This document shows positions 1-8,646 of a DNA stretch of 64,000 nucleotides, piece by piece. The stretch is from NCBI RefSeq assembly GCF_028610625.1, contig NZ_JAQQWU010000001.1, forward strand, positions 62,001 through 126,000, in the 5' to 3' direction. The position numbers and the translations under genes were made by a program. Numbering within the stretch: position 1 is the first letter of the stretch; every line of letters begins with the position of its first letter. This DNA comes from Guptibacillus spartinae (GTDB lineage Bacteria > Bacillota > Bacilli > Bacillales > Guptibacillaceae). The notes below the pieces were generated by a model, which worked only from the letters and a program-made list of their open reading frames with translations, had not been told where the DNA came from and searched no databases.

Positions 1-122
1 ACCTGAGGCAGGTTCGCTACCCCGTATCCTTAATTGTTACAACATCATGAACTTTTATAAATAATAGCATAAAATTTTACAACCTATCAATATATTCTTA
101 CAGTTTAGGAGAATGGAGTGAA

Positions 123-347
123 TTAATTGGAACGGTTTTTTAACTTTTTTTGAATGAAATATGCAAGTATAGCAGAGATTACTAAAACAATGACGGTTAC
201 TAAAAAAGAATTTTCTGCACTTGTGTAATTCCCAGTGCTAGTGTAAGACGATTGGTCATAGAAAATGGCGAAAAATATTCCTGATAAGAGTTGTAAACAA
301 AAGAATAATACGATAAAACTGCTAACGAATGAGAAGTAATTTTTCAT
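123..347 (-). CDS. Small two-helix membrane protein, function unknown
   Basis: A 74-residue protein with two hydrophobic stretches (about residues 7-28 and 47-65), separated by a short polar Ser/Thr/Tyr-rich loop and ending in a basic KKLKNRSN tail. The layout is that of a small integral membrane protein. The ATG is preceded on the minus strand by an AGGAAGG ribosome binding site at good spacing, which supports a real gene. It is transcribed away from the lipid kinase gene at 543. I do not recognise a family. Confidence 0.6.
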   Translation of the reverse strand: MKNYFSFVSSFIVLFFCLQLLSGIFFAIFYDQSSYTSTGNYTSAENSFLVTVIVLVISAILAYFIQKKLKNRSN

Positions 348-542
348 TACTATTGTTCCTTCCTATGTTCAGTAAAGCTAGTTAAAGTGACTTCCTTTAT
401 ATTACTTCGCGCTTCGAATTGATTACTAGGGGAGAAAACGCAAAGATACAATGACGATTGAAAGGAACTACTGTTTCACGTTTCGATAAGAGGGGAATGG
501 TAGGAAAAGACTTTGCAATTTCTGTTTAGGGAGGACAAAATC

Positions 543-1430
543 GTGAAACGTGCTATGCTCATTATCAATCCATCTTCGGGTAAAGAAAAAGCAATGAATT
601 ACGAAGAAGAAGCAGTAAACATTTTACAGGAAAATCATGTAGACGTCACAGTAAAATATACAGAAAAAGAAGGAGATGCTGTCCGTTTTGCTAAAGCGGC
701 ATGCGAAAATCATTTTAATACGCTCGTTGCAATGGGGGGAGATGGAACAATTAATGAAGCGATTAACGGTTTAGCGAGTCAGTCAGAGCGTCCAAATTTC
801 GGCTTCATTCCTTTAGGGACGGTTAATGATTTCGCTAGAGCGCTCGGCATTCCAATGCAACCGAAAAAGGCGCTAAAAGTCCTGGCACAACAGCATACAA
901 AACCGGTTGATATCGGGCACATTAATGATCAATATTTTATGAATGTGCTTGCTGTAGGAGCCATTGCAGAAGCAGTATATGATGTGACACCTGAGCAAAA
1001 ATCCAAATTTGGACCGCTTGCTTATTTAATTGAAGGGGGAAGAGCGCTAAAAGATAAAACGCCATTTGACCTGAAAGTGACGTATGATGGGAAACAATGG
1101 AATGGAGAAGCGTATATTATGCTGATTGCATTAACGAATTCAGTAGGTGGGATTCAGTCTTTTGCCCAGCATGCCGAAGTGAATGATGGCTATTTTCACG
1201 TCTTTATTTTAAGAGAATTTTCTCTCCCAAAAGTATTTAAGATTATTCCAGATCTGTTTACTGGGCATTTACAAGACAACGCTCAAGTGGAATATTTCCC
1301 TGCATCTACTCTGAAAGTAGAGTCAGACCATGAGCTTGTCGTCAATATTGACGGGGACGAGGGTGTCCATCTTCCATTTGAAGCAGAAGTGATGCACAAT
1401 GAATTACATATTTTTGTTCCTAAAGAGTAG
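543..1430 (+). CDS. YegS/BmrU/DgkB-type diacylglycerol (lipid) kinase
   Basis: Predicted cytosolic lipid kinase of the DAGK catalytic family, which phosphorylates diacylglycerol or a related lipid with ATP. The nucleotide-binding GGDGT motif lies at about residues 65-69, followed by the PLGTVNDFARALG block near residue 90, both hallmarks of the family. The early NPSSGK motif is also typical. The frame is open from a TTG at 513, but GGGAGG at 529-534 places the start at GTG 543, giving 295 aa, close to BmrU and DgkB. It probably recycles diacylglycerol from lipoteichoic acid synthesis if it is a DgkB orthologue (inference). Lipid kinase assignment is firm; exact substrate is not. Confidence 0.9.
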   Translation: MKRAMLIINPSSGKEKAMNYEEEAVNILQENHVDVTVKYTEKEGDAVRFAKAACENHFNTLVAMGGDGTINEAINGLASQSERPNFGFIPLGTVNDFARALGIPMQPKKALKVLAQQHTKPVDIGHINDQYFMNVLAVGAIAEAVYDVTPEQKSKFGPLAYLIEGGRALKDKTPFDLKVTYDGKQWNGEAYIMLIALTNSVGGIQSFAQHAEVNDGYFHVFILREFSLPKVFKIIPDLFTGHLQDNAQVEYFPASTLKVESDHELVVNIDGDEGVHLPFEAEVMHNELHIFVPKE

Positions 1431-1557
1431 GGAGTCTACTCTTTTTTACTTCTTAAAGGAAAAAACCTTTGCAGCTGTTCGCTTAAACCCCGTACTTCTT
1501 ATTCTAGTGCTACGTGAATATGCTAGTGGTGATGAAAACTGGGATGAGGTGGAAAGT

Positions 1558-2505
1558 ATGGGACAAAAAGTGCTTTTTTTTGGAGACGTTGGGATCGATG
1601 ACACCATTGCTTTATTATTTGCTTATTTATCAAAAGATGTAGAGGTTGTTGGTATAGTAGCATGTTATGGTAACGTATCGAAGAAGCAAACAACGAGGAA
1701 TGTTCGTTATTTACTTAAAGAAGTAGGGAGAACGGATATCCCTGTAATGGGTGGGGCGGAAAAACCAATGACAGGGGAGGTACCAACGTATTACCCGAAT
1801 GTTCACGGTCCAGAAGGTTTAGGTCCGATTACGCCACCACCAAATGAAGCTGAGCCGTTAGAAAACTTCTTTGAAGTGATCCCTCTCATAGAAAAGTATC
1901 GAGAAGATTTAGTTATCGTTAATGTAGGCAGAATGACTTCCCTCGCAACGTTGTTTCTTCTCTATCCTGATACGATGAAAATGATTAAATCTTTCTATAT
2001 TATGGGGGGAGCATTTAATGTGCCAGGGAATGTCACTCCGAGTGCAGAAGCGAACTTTTATGCGGATCCCGTTGCAGGCAATATCGTCATGAAGTACGCA
2101 GAGAATGTTTTTTTATTTCCACTAAACGTAACGATGCATGCTATTGTCACACCAGGAATGGTAAATTATATAGAAGCTAAAAGCAAGCCGCCTTTTCTTA
2201 AGGCGCTTTTAGATTATTATTATGAGAATTTCTATCAAAAGATGGTCCCGAATATTGAAGGAAGTCCTGTTCATGATGCGCTCACTTTAATGAGTGTTAA
2301 AAATAATAGTATCTGTACTTTTTACCGTACGCCAGTTGCAGTAGAAATAACTGGAGAGGCACGAGGCCTTACTATAGGAGATTTCAGAAAATCATTTGAG
2401 CAAGCAAAATTTGATAAAAGGCCTGCTCATTTTGTGGCGATCGAACTGAATTACTTCAAATTTTATAAATTATTTATGGAAAACATGACGGGAGAGCCAT
2501 TCTAG
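1558..2505 (+). CDS. Nucleoside hydrolase (IUNH family), variant active-site loop
   Basis: Predicted purine/pyrimidine ribonucleoside hydrolase, cleaving the N-glycosidic bond. The family's N-terminal DxDxxxDD loop reads FGDVGIDD at residues 8-15, so the first Asp is Phe8 while Asp10, Asp14 and Asp15 are kept. Asp10 is the catalytic base in the Crithidia enzyme. The C-terminal calcium/substrate His-Asp pair is seen as VHDAL at about residues 238-242. The frame is open from 1399, overlapping the lipid kinase, but GAGGTGG at 1545-1551 and the family N-terminus point to ATG 1558 (315 aa). Family is clear; substrate preference may differ from standard enzymes because of Phe8. Confidence 0.9.
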   Translation: MGQKVLFFGDVGIDDTIALLFAYLSKDVEVVGIVACYGNVSKKQTTRNVRYLLKEVGRTDIPVMGGAEKPMTGEVPTYYPNVHGPEGLGPITPPPNEAEPLENFFEVIPLIEKYREDLVIVNVGRMTSLATLFLLYPDTMKMIKSFYIMGGAFNVPGNVTPSAEANFYADPVAGNIVMKYAENVFLFPLNVTMHAIVTPGMVNYIEAKSKPPFLKALLDYYYENFYQKMVPNIEGSPVHDALTLMSVKNNSICTFYRTPVAVEITGEARGLTIGDFRKSFEQAKFDKRPAHFVAIELNYFKFYKLFMENMTGEPF

Positions 2506-2713
2506 GAGAATGAAACCTTTTCTTGTCATTTTTCGTAAAGAGAGTAAAATCGATAAGAAAACACCATTTTTTAGTAGCTGATCTCTGTACCCACTAAGTG
2601 ACGAGTCGATTTCGATTACGTATGGACGTTATTTCCCCTTATATATATAATCTGTTGCGAATAGATTAAAAGCTTAGCGTAGCAAATGTAAGAAATGAAG
2701 AGGGTGCTTGTGC

Positions 2714-3322
2714 TTGAACGACATGGAGAGATTATTGATAAACATCAAAATAGAAGGGACAAGTGTTCTTCAGAAGCCAGATGACTTAACGATCATTGGT
2801 AGAGGAAGAAGTGCGGTCGTTTTTAAGCTCCCGAGTGTGCCAAAAGTGCTGAAAGTTTTTTACCCTGATTTTGTTCACCTCGCAAAACTAGAAGCATCGA
2901 TTTATCAAGAATTAGCTAATCGTGATTACTACCCCTCTTTCTATGAAGGAGGAGAGGGGTATGTCGTATTAGAATATCTAGAAGGACGGACGTTCTACGA
3001 GTGTTTAATTCAAGGAATCGTGATTACAGATGAAATGATTGCGAAAGTGGATGACGCCCTCAACTACGCTCGTAAGAAAGGTCTAAATCCATCAGACACA
3101 CATCTTCAGAATGTCATGCTTTTATCCAATGGGGATGTACGCGTTATTGATGTCGTTCGCTTTCGTCAAAGTAAGGTCTGTACCCACTGGGAAGATTTAA
3201 AAGTAGCTTATGATTCCCTTTATTCGTTTCGTTTCTTTCCAAAAAAATATCCAGTATGGTTCGTTGAAATGATTATTCGCCTTTATCGTAAAGGCTTGAT
3301 ACGATTGAAAAAAAGGAAGTGA
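2714..3322 (+). CDS. Minimal protein-kinase-fold protein (YrzF-like)
   Basis: A compact kinase-fold protein of about 200 residues. Visible motifs, counted from an upstream TTG at 2708, are a glycine loop GRGRSAV (31-37), VLK lysine 49, an alpha-C glutamate 62, a catalytic-loop SDTHLQN with Asp130 and Asn135, and a metal Asp148 in VIDVV replacing DFG. The ATP and metal residues are present, so it may be active, but most of the C-lobe beyond them is short. GAGGG at 2700-2704 favours TTG 2714 as start. Eight bases separate it from the AI-2E-type transporter gene, so the two are probably co-transcribed. The closest remembered relative is B. subtilis YrzF; substrate unknown. Confidence 0.75.
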   Translation: MNDMERLLINIKIEGTSVLQKPDDLTIIGRGRSAVVFKLPSVPKVLKVFYPDFVHLAKLEASIYQELANRDYYPSFYEGGEGYVVLEYLEGRTFYECLIQGIVITDEMIAKVDDALNYARKKGLNPSDTHLQNVMLLSNGDVRVIDVVRFRQSKVCTHWEDLKVAYDSLYSFRFFPKKYPVWFVEMIIRLYRKGLIRLKKRK

Positions 3323-3329
3323 TGACATA

Positions 3330-4430
3330 GTGCAAAAATCGCGCTTATTTCGTTTTTTTATATGGCTTCTTCTCATATTCACAGTGATCTGGGTTGGAAG
3401 TAAAATTGAATTTATTTTTCGTCCCCTTGTTATCCTTGTCACAACATTAGCGTTTCCAATTATTGCAGCAGGAGTCTTCTATTACATTCTAAGACCAGTC
3501 ATTGCCCTTTTAGAAAAATGGAAAATTCCAAGGCCGCTCGGAATTCTTCTCGTGTATCTTGCGCTTGCCGGTGGCGTAACCGGCCTTGTTTTAAGCATTG
3601 GCCCAGTGCTTGTTGAACAATTTAATAGTCTTGTAGAGGGTGCCCCGACGCTTGTGAACGATTTGCAAAATGCAATTAATAGCTGGCAGAAGAATCCATA
3701 CATAGCTAGAATTCTTCAAAGTGAAATGATCGACATACAGGGATTGACTGATCGAATCTCAGGTTCAATTGGAGAAATTAGCTCTTCTTTCGGGAATTAT
3801 CTCTTTTCAATTTTAAATATAGTTACAAATGTTCTAGTTGGTATTGTGCTTCTTCCATTCATTTTGTTTTTTATGTTGAAAGATGGAAAAAAACTGATGC
3901 CCTCTTTACTTAAAGTCGTTCCAAAAGCTCATCGGAAAGAAGGAGCGAAAATACTTGAAGACATGGATGATGCATTAAGTGGGTTTATTCAGGGGCAGCT
4001 CATCGTAAGTGTCTTTATCGGGACATTTGTTTATATCTGGTATGTGATTATTGACCTAGATTATGCCTTAATTCTTGCACTTATTGCTCTTTTTCTTAAC
4101 GTTGTCCCGTTTATTGGGCCGATTATTGGTACGGCACCAGGTGTCATTGTCGGTTTAATTGAATCACCGCTTACAGCTCTTTGGGTGGTTCTGGGGGTAA
4201 TCGTCATTCAACAAATTGAAAGCAATTTAGTTTCACCGCTTGTAATGGGACGTAAACTGGATATCCATCCTTTGACGATCATTTTACTATTATTGGTGGC
4301 AAGTAGTCTTGCAGGTTTCCTTGGGCTTATTCTTGCTATCCCAACGTACGCAGTGTTAAAAGTAATCTTTACGCATACGTATCGTTTAATAAAGCTGCAG
4401 CAGCGGGGCAAGCATTCAACAAACGAATAA
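3330..4430 (+). CDS. AI-2E family transporter (YrrI/YdbI-type membrane protein)
   Basis: A 366-residue polytopic membrane protein with hydrophobic segments near the N-terminus, around residues 60-90, at 155-180, and a cluster at 215-340. The order matches the AI-2E/PerM family (formerly UPF0118). The conserved glycine/proline-rich part GPIIGTAPGVIVGLIE and the late LVASSLAGFLGLILAIP block are present. Members include the quorum-signal exporter TqsA and Na+/H+ antiporters; the substrate cannot be told here. GTG start, with an AGGAAG site in the last codons of the kinase-like gene, implies translational coupling. Confidence 0.85.
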   Translation: MQKSRLFRFFIWLLLIFTVIWVGSKIEFIFRPLVILVTTLAFPIIAAGVFYYILRPVIALLEKWKIPRPLGILLVYLALAGGVTGLVLSIGPVLVEQFNSLVEGAPTLVNDLQNAINSWQKNPYIARILQSEMIDIQGLTDRISGSIGEISSSFGNYLFSILNIVTNVLVGIVLLPFILFFMLKDGKKLMPSLLKVVPKAHRKEGAKILEDMDDALSGFIQGQLIVSVFIGTFVYIWYVIIDLDYALILALIALFLNVVPFIGPIIGTAPGVIVGLIESPLTALWVVLGVIVIQQIESNLVSPLVMGRKLDIHPLTIILLLLVASSLAGFLGLILAIPTYAVLKVIFTHTYRLIKLQQRGKHSTNE

Positions 4431-4433
4431 AAG

Positions 4434-4464
4434 AAAGACAGGTTCCGAGAGAACCTGTCTTTTT
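4434..4464. terminator. Bidirectional intrinsic terminator
   Basis: A 12-bp perfect stem, 4434-4445 with 4451-4462, with loop CGAGA. A-run and T-run flanks serve the two convergent genes. Confidence 0.9.
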
Positions 4465-4465
4465 A

Positions 4466-5263
4466 CTATTCAATGACGCGGACCGTTACGTCTTTGCGAC
4501 CCCAGTTTAGAGCGTCTTGTTGCCCCGGAATAAAAACATCAATTCGATTGTGATTGATGTCACCACCGATGTCAGCTGCAATGGCAGTTCCGTAACCTTC
4601 TACCTCAACAATTGATCCTAACGGGATTTGATCTGGATCAACTGCAATGACTTTCGCATCAGGGTACTTTTCTAAATCAATTCCCATTTTCGTAACCCCA
4701 GAGCAACCTGTGCAGTCAGCCGTATAAGCCGTACTTTCAACGGTAACTTCTTTACCTGCAGCAGAACGTGGTGAGGCAATTCGATCTAACGCTCTACGTG
4801 TAGCAGGTCCAGCAATTCCATCAGCCGTTAGCCCTTTGTTACGCTGAAACTGTTCGACCGTAGCGACTGTTCCGGAACCGTAGATTCCATCAATTTGACT
4901 TTCATAGCCAGCTTCCTGAAGCTGACTTTGAATATGTATAACCTGCTTTCCAATGTCTCCTCTTCTGAGGACTTGAATCGCGTGGTTTGTTTCAGAACCA
5001 GCGAGCCCATCGACCTGCAAATTTCGGTTTTCTTGAAATGCAGCAACGGCATTTTCCGTAATAGGACCAAAATAACCTGTTGCTGTATGGTAAGGAAACA
5101 TTCCCTTTGTCATTAAATAGTCTTGAAGCTCTTTCACATCTTCCCCAGAGCTCCCCTTTTGCATTGTTCGATCTCCAATTGCTGCTGAAGCAAAGGAAGG
5201 TGTAGCAACAAAAATAGCGCTTGCGATTAGCAGCACTACCATGCTTCTCATTTTTTGAATCAT
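4466..5263 (-). CDS. Secreted peptidoglycan-binding and 3D-domain protein (YocH-like wall hydrolase)
   Basis: An exported cell-wall protein of 265 residues. A signal peptide with cleavage near ASA/A occupies residues 1-28. Two PG_binding_1 repeats follow at about 36-97 and 101-160. A C-terminal 3D domain (about 173-264) carries the three aspartates expected, Asp209 (AVDP), Asp231 (AADIGG) and Asp242 (RIDVF). The 3D fold is shared with MltA-type lytic transglycosylases, so a muralytic role is likely but not proven. A Cys-x-x-Cys pair (184 and 187) could form a disulphide. The start has a strong AAGGAGGAG site. It stands alone, convergent with the AI-2E-type gene. Confidence 0.88.
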   Translation of the reverse strand: MIQKMRSMVVLLIASAIFVATPSFASAAIGDRTMQKGSSGEDVKELQDYLMTKGMFPYHTATGYFGPITENAVAAFQENRNLQVDGLAGSETNHAIQVLRRGDIGKQVIHIQSQLQEAGYESQIDGIYGSGTVATVEQFQRNKGLTADGIAGPATRRALDRIASPRSAAGKEVTVESTAYTADCTGCSGVTKMGIDLEKYPDAKVIAVDPDQIPLGSIVEVEGYGTAIAADIGGDINHNRIDVFIPGQQDALNWGRKDVTVRVIE

Positions 5264-5480
5264 CGTTTCTCCTCCTTAAATGATTTTACATTACAAGTGA
5301 AACCATTCGGTTGGAAGAAAAGATATCCGACGTTTTTCTATCAATACACGACAATCTAATTATGAAACAACCACTTAATGGAAAGAGAATGGAATCATAC
5401 GTTGACTCTTTGCTTCAAGAAACGGAGAATAGAAGAGGGTAAAAAAAGAACGGGTTGTTAAGAAAGGAGAAACGAGTGGC

Positions 5481-5744
5481 GTGAAAGAGCTTGATCCAAA
5501 ATGGATACACCTTATTAATATTGTTCTTGGAGTGATTATCGTTCCGTATTCTGCTCTAGAATTTGTTGCTGTCCTTAAGTTAGCTGACAACAACCGATTC
5601 CTATTCGTTCCAATTGGACTATTTGCACTCTGGCTAATTTTATATTTTATTCAGTTAAAGCAGATGAAAACCCTCCTTGTCATGGGTGCTGTTTTTCTAA
5701 ATGTGTTCTACTTATTTTTTGTTATCCCACAATTGCTATATTAG
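5481..5744 (+). CDS. Small three-helix membrane protein, unknown
   Basis: An 87-residue protein almost wholly composed of three hydrophobic helices (about 10-32, 40-57 and 63-85) with a short charged N-terminus. The GTG start is preceded by AAAGGAG at 5462-5468, a somewhat long spacing. No domain is recognised; it resembles small uncharacterised Bacillus integral membrane proteins. Confidence 0.6.
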   Translation: MKELDPKWIHLINIVLGVIIVPYSALEFVAVLKLADNNRFLFVPIGLFALWLILYFIQLKQMKTLLVMGAVFLNVFYLFFVIPQLLY

Positions 5745-5854
5745 AAAACTTTCTGGACTTAAATAGGATGAATACTTTTATGAAAAGCGGGTATTGTACT
5801 AAAGTGGTCATCGTGATCAACAAAGTACTTAGAAGATAAAGGAGAGGAATTCAA

Positions 5855-6517
5855 ATGACTAAAGTATTAATGGTCGTAACAAATCATACAGAAATCGACT
5901 CAGAACACAAAACAGGGTTATGGCTTGAGGAGTTCGCTGTCCCTTATAACATCTTCAAGGAAAAAGGATATGATATTAAAGTAACTTCGATCCAGGGCGG
6001 CGAAGTTGAACTTGATCCAAATAGTATTCCAGAGGAAGATCCGAAGGAATGGGAAGATGCGCAAAACCAGCTTAAGAATACTACAAAAGTAACAAAAGAA
6101 GACGCAAATAACTTCGATGTTGTATTCCTACCAGGTGGTCATGGTACGATGTTTGATTTCCCGAATAGTGAGGTTCTCCAGCACATTCTTCAGGAACAAG
6201 CTGAAGCAAATAAACTTATCGGCTCTGTTTGCCACGGTCCAGCTGGACTAGTGAACGTTACGTATAAAGATGGTACGCCTTTAGTAAAAGGGAAGAAAGT
6301 CAGTGCCTTTACTGATTCAGAGGAACGTGAAATGGGTCTTGTTGAACAAATGCCATTCTTGCTAGAATCAAAACTTCGCGAAAAAGGTGCGAACTTTGAA
6401 CTAGCGGATAACTGGTCCGTTTTCTCTGTTCGTGATGGTAATTTGATTACAGGCCAAAACCCTCAATCAAGTGAAAGTGCAGCGAATAAAATTATCGAAG
6501 CAATTGAAGGAAAATAA
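5855..6517 (+). CDS. DJ-1/PfpI superfamily protein, Hsp31/glyoxalase III-like
   Basis: A 220-residue type 1 glutamine-amidotransferase-like protein. The nucleophile elbow GSVCHGPAG places Cys126 next to His127. The upstream acidic residue is in LWLEEF (Glu25 or Glu26), and the oxyanion-side GGHGTMFDF block lies at about 94-102. This combination is that of HchA/Hsp31-type glyoxalases III, which detoxify methylglyoxal, and related chaperones. AAAGGAGAGGA precedes the ATG. A GGGTAT hexamer at 5789-5794 resembles a sigma-B -10 element but lacks a recognisable -35, so sigma-B control is only a guess. It is monocistronic, with a terminator following. Confidence 0.88.
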   Translation: MTKVLMVVTNHTEIDSEHKTGLWLEEFAVPYNIFKEKGYDIKVTSIQGGEVELDPNSIPEEDPKEWEDAQNQLKNTTKVTKEDANNFDVVFLPGGHGTMFDFPNSEVLQHILQEQAEANKLIGSVCHGPAGLVNVTYKDGTPLVKGKKVSAFTDSEEREMGLVEQMPFLLESKLREKGANFELADNWSVFSVRDGNLITGQNPQSSESAANKIIEAIEGK

Positions 6518-6567
6518 GCGATAACCTTATTTTAATAAAGCGAAATGCTTTTAACGAGTGAGGAGTG

Positions 6568-6604
6568 AAAGGGAGTGGGCCAGTATTGGTTCGCTCCTTT
6601 TCTA
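6568..6604 (+). terminator. Intrinsic terminator after the DJ-1/PfpI gene
   Basis: Stem AAAGGGAGTG (6568-6577) pairs with CGCTCCTTTT (6592-6601) through ten pairs, two of them G-U, with GGCCA/TGG pairing inside. The T-run ends the stem. Confidence 0.7.
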
Positions 6605-6675
6605 CGTTTGAACTTTTTCCTAAAGAGGAACTGAGCAAGCATGTGTAGAATGAAAGAAAGATGAGGATGATCAGT

Positions 6676-6954
6676 TTGAAATTTATATTATCTCACCCCT
6701 TTATTGAGGTGACACGCAAAATAGAACGAAACGAACAGAAAACGCTGGAACAGGAGTACGACTTAGAATTATATGAAGATCGTATTATCGTTGGACAGGA
6801 TCACTTTCCCATTCAACATGTCTTTGATATGTCGTATCGTTTTCAATCAACGCTTTATGGTTTTTTGTACCTTCATACCAATCGAGGTGTGGTGTCCTTT
6901 ATCATTAAAGAGGATCCAACCGTCTTTATTAATGAATACCGTAAGCTCGTATAA
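6676..6954 (+). CDS. Small conserved hypothetical protein, possibly PH-like
   Basis: A protein of about 92 residues with alternating hydrophobic beta-rich segments and a short C-terminal helix (FINEYRKL). The pattern resembles a bacterial pleckstrin-homology-like fold, but I cannot identify a family. ATG 6661 is open in frame, yet GATGAGGATG around 6660-6668 is better placed for TTG 6676 (starting LKFILSHPF). No signal peptide or membrane segment. Function unknown. Confidence 0.6.
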   Translation: MKFILSHPFIEVTRKIERNEQKTLEQEYDLELYEDRIIVGQDHFPIQHVFDMSYRFQSTLYGFLYLHTNRGVVSFIIKEDPTVFINEYRKLV

Positions 6955-7038
6955 GGTTATAGGAAGCAAAATAAAAAAATAAATTAACAATAGCTTCGTT
7001 TTTTAACGCAATTAAAAAGAGAGAAGGAGGTAGATGTG

Positions 7039-7905
7039 ATGGGTATCGAAAAAAGAGTAGTCCTTTCAAATGGCGTTAAAATGCCTTATTTGGGTTACGG
7101 TGTTTTTAAAATGAGCCATGATGAAGCGATAAAAGGTGTTAAGGTTGCTTTGGGAACAGGTTATCGAGGAATTGATACGGCATCCTATTATCAAAACGAA
7201 GAAGCGGTTGGAAGGGCGATAAAGGATTCCGGTGTTCCGAGGGAGGAAATCTTTCTAACTTCTAAAGTTTGGAATGATGAACAGGGATACAACGCCACAT
7301 TATCCGCATTTGAGCGGTCACTCGAGCGCCTTGGCACTGATTATCTTGATCTCTATTTAATTCATTGGCCCGTCCCACACTTATTCATTGAAACGTGGCA
7401 GGCGCTCGAAAAACTTTATCATGAAGGAAAAGTTTGTGCGATTGGCGTTAGCAACTTTGAAACCCATCATCTTGAAGCCATTTCTCGTATTTCAACTGTG
7501 ACGCCGGTCGTTAATCAAATTGAGCTTCATCCAGAATTAATTCAGGGTGAATTGCGTGATTATTGTCGTTCAAAAGGAATACGTGTTCAAGCATGGTCTC
7601 CTTTAAAACGAGGCCAGGTGCTCGCTCATTCTGTTATTCAAGCCATCAGTGATCGTTATGGGAAAACCCCTGCGCAGGTTGTTATAAGATGGTGTTTACA
7701 ACATGATCTCCTTTTAAATGTAAAATCTTCTAAAGAAGAACGAATAAAAGAAAATGCAGATGTGTATGACTTCCAATTAACGGATGAAGAGATGACGTCA
7801 ATTGATTCTCTCCATGCAAACAGCCGTATTGCCCATCATCCAGATGATTTAGATTTCTATGAAAGAACGGTTCCGGGATTCAAAAAATCAACATCGACCA
7901 CCTAA
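7039..7905 (+). CDS. Aldo/keto reductase (YvgN/YtbE-like)
   Basis: A cytosolic NADPH-dependent reductase of 288 residues. The catalytic tetrad is visible: Asp46 (GIDTASYY), Tyr51 in YQNE, Lys76 (LTSKVW) and His109 (LIHWP). The AKR signature PVVNQIELHP and a C-terminal cofactor-binding KSSKEERI block (KxxxxxR type) are present. The closest B. subtilis proteins, YvgN and YtbE, reduce methylglyoxal and glyoxal. AAGGAGG at 7024-7030 is ideally spaced for ATG 7039 rather than GTG 7036. With the DJ-1/PfpI gene about 0.5 kb upstream, an aldehyde-detoxification neighbourhood is possible (inference). Confidence 0.93.
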   Translation: MGIEKRVVLSNGVKMPYLGYGVFKMSHDEAIKGVKVALGTGYRGIDTASYYQNEEAVGRAIKDSGVPREEIFLTSKVWNDEQGYNATLSAFERSLERLGTDYLDLYLIHWPVPHLFIETWQALEKLYHEGKVCAIGVSNFETHHLEAISRISTVTPVVNQIELHPELIQGELRDYCRSKGIRVQAWSPLKRGQVLAHSVIQAISDRYGKTPAQVVIRWCLQHDLLLNVKSSKEERIKENADVYDFQLTDEEMTSIDSLHANSRIAHHPDDLDFYERTVPGFKKSTSTT

Positions 7906-7932
7906 AAAGGCGCCTGCAAAGGGCGCCTTTTT
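7905..7932. terminator. Bidirectional intrinsic terminator
   Basis: AAAAGGCGCC (7905-7914) pairs perfectly with GGCGCCTTTT (7922-7931). It lies between the reductase and the convergent cupin gene. Confidence 0.9.
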
Positions 7933-7945
7933 TATTGATAAATGA

Positions 7946-8443
7946 CTATTTGATCCATTTCTTTTTTAAGGGGCCGTCTACGCCGAAAACCGGATCACAT
8001 TCAGGTATGGGCACTTTTCGAATGTTTTCAAGAACAGCAGGCCGCTCGTTTCGTTCCCCTGTTTTTAGGTCATGATCGCGGCCATTTGGATAGGCGCCGA
8101 CGACAAGAAAATCGGAAGAAGCCTGTTCTTTTTTGTGCCCAACTCCTGCGGGTATGACCACAACATCTCCTTTCTTCACATGAATCGTTTCTCCCTGCTC
8201 ACCCCCAAACGTGATTGAAGCTTCTCCTTTGGCGATGCCAAGTACTTCGTGTGTATTGCTGTGATAGTGATGATAAGGAAAGACCCCATTTTGCCATGCG
8301 TTCGTCCAATTGTTATTGTTAAAAAGGGTCATTGCATCATGATTTTCTAAAACAGCACGGTAAAGGGTAAGTGGATAAAAAGGGTTGTTTGGAATTGTAC
8401 CGTCATCATCAAAGTAAATGGTTTTCATCATTTCTTTTTCCAT
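7946..8443 (-). CDS. yjlB: Cupin-domain protein (YjlB-like)
   Basis: A single-domain cupin of about 165 residues. Cupin motif 1 contributes metal ligands in HHYHSNTHE (about residues 59-67) and motif 2 ends in PAGVGHKK with a further His. The four-ligand set predicts a bound divalent metal. Length and the C-terminal PIPECDPVFG segment match B. subtilis YjlB, whose function is unknown. Two ATGs exist; GGAG in AAAAAGGAGAG is correctly spaced for the second (8443) and too close to 8449. Confidence 0.85.
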   Translation of the reverse strand: MEKEMMKTIYFDDDGTIPNNPFYPLTLYRAVLENHDAMTLFNNNNWTNAWQNGVFPYHHYHSNTHEVLGIAKGEASITFGGEQGETIHVKKGDVVVIPAGVGHKKEQASSDFLVVGAYPNGRDHDLKTGERNERPAVLENIRKVPIPECDPVFGVDGPLKKKWIK

Positions 8444-8575
8444 TGTCATCTCTCCTTTTTTGTTATGTATACGTTTTTAAGCAAAGTGAAACATGAGCGT
8501 TTAGGAAATGGAGTAGAGGGAATTTATCTACGAATCTATCCTTCCCCCTTAGATTGAAATAGTTGAGCTTTGGAG

Positions 8576-8604
8576 TTGACTAACTTGTCTATACAAGATA
8601 AACT
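8576..8604 (+). promoter_or_regulatory. Trehalose operon promoter with TreR-type operator in its spacer
   Basis: -35 TTGACT (8576-8581) and -10 TAAACT (8599-8604) are separated by 17 bp. The spacer region holds the palindromic site ACTTGTCTATACAAGAT (8583-8599). It closely resembles the B. subtilis TreR operator core TTGTATATACAA. Repressor bound here would occlude RNA polymerase directly. Confidence 0.85.
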
Positions 8605-8616
8605 ACAAAGTGAAAG

Positions 8617-8644
8617 TTGAACTTGTCTATACAAGATATTGAAT
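8617..8644 (+). promoter_or_regulatory. Second TreR-type operator, near-duplicate of the promoter block
   Basis: An identical ACTTGTCTATACAAGATA copy at 8621-8638, 38 bp downstream of the first. It is again preceded by a TTGAAC hexamer (8617-8622), so promoter and operator look tandemly duplicated. Whether this copy also initiates transcription is unclear. Confidence 0.75.
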
Positions 8645-8646
8645 AA

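Noticed and set aside
1399-1557. N-terminal extension of the nucleoside hydrolase overlapping the lipid kinase gene
   Set aside because: The family N-terminus and a good RBS both point to ATG 1558; the extension has no family resemblance.
5789-5794. GGGTAT as a sigma-B -10 element before the DJ-1/PfpI gene
   Set aside because: No GTTT-type -35 hexamer at 12-15 bases upstream, so I do not call a promoter.
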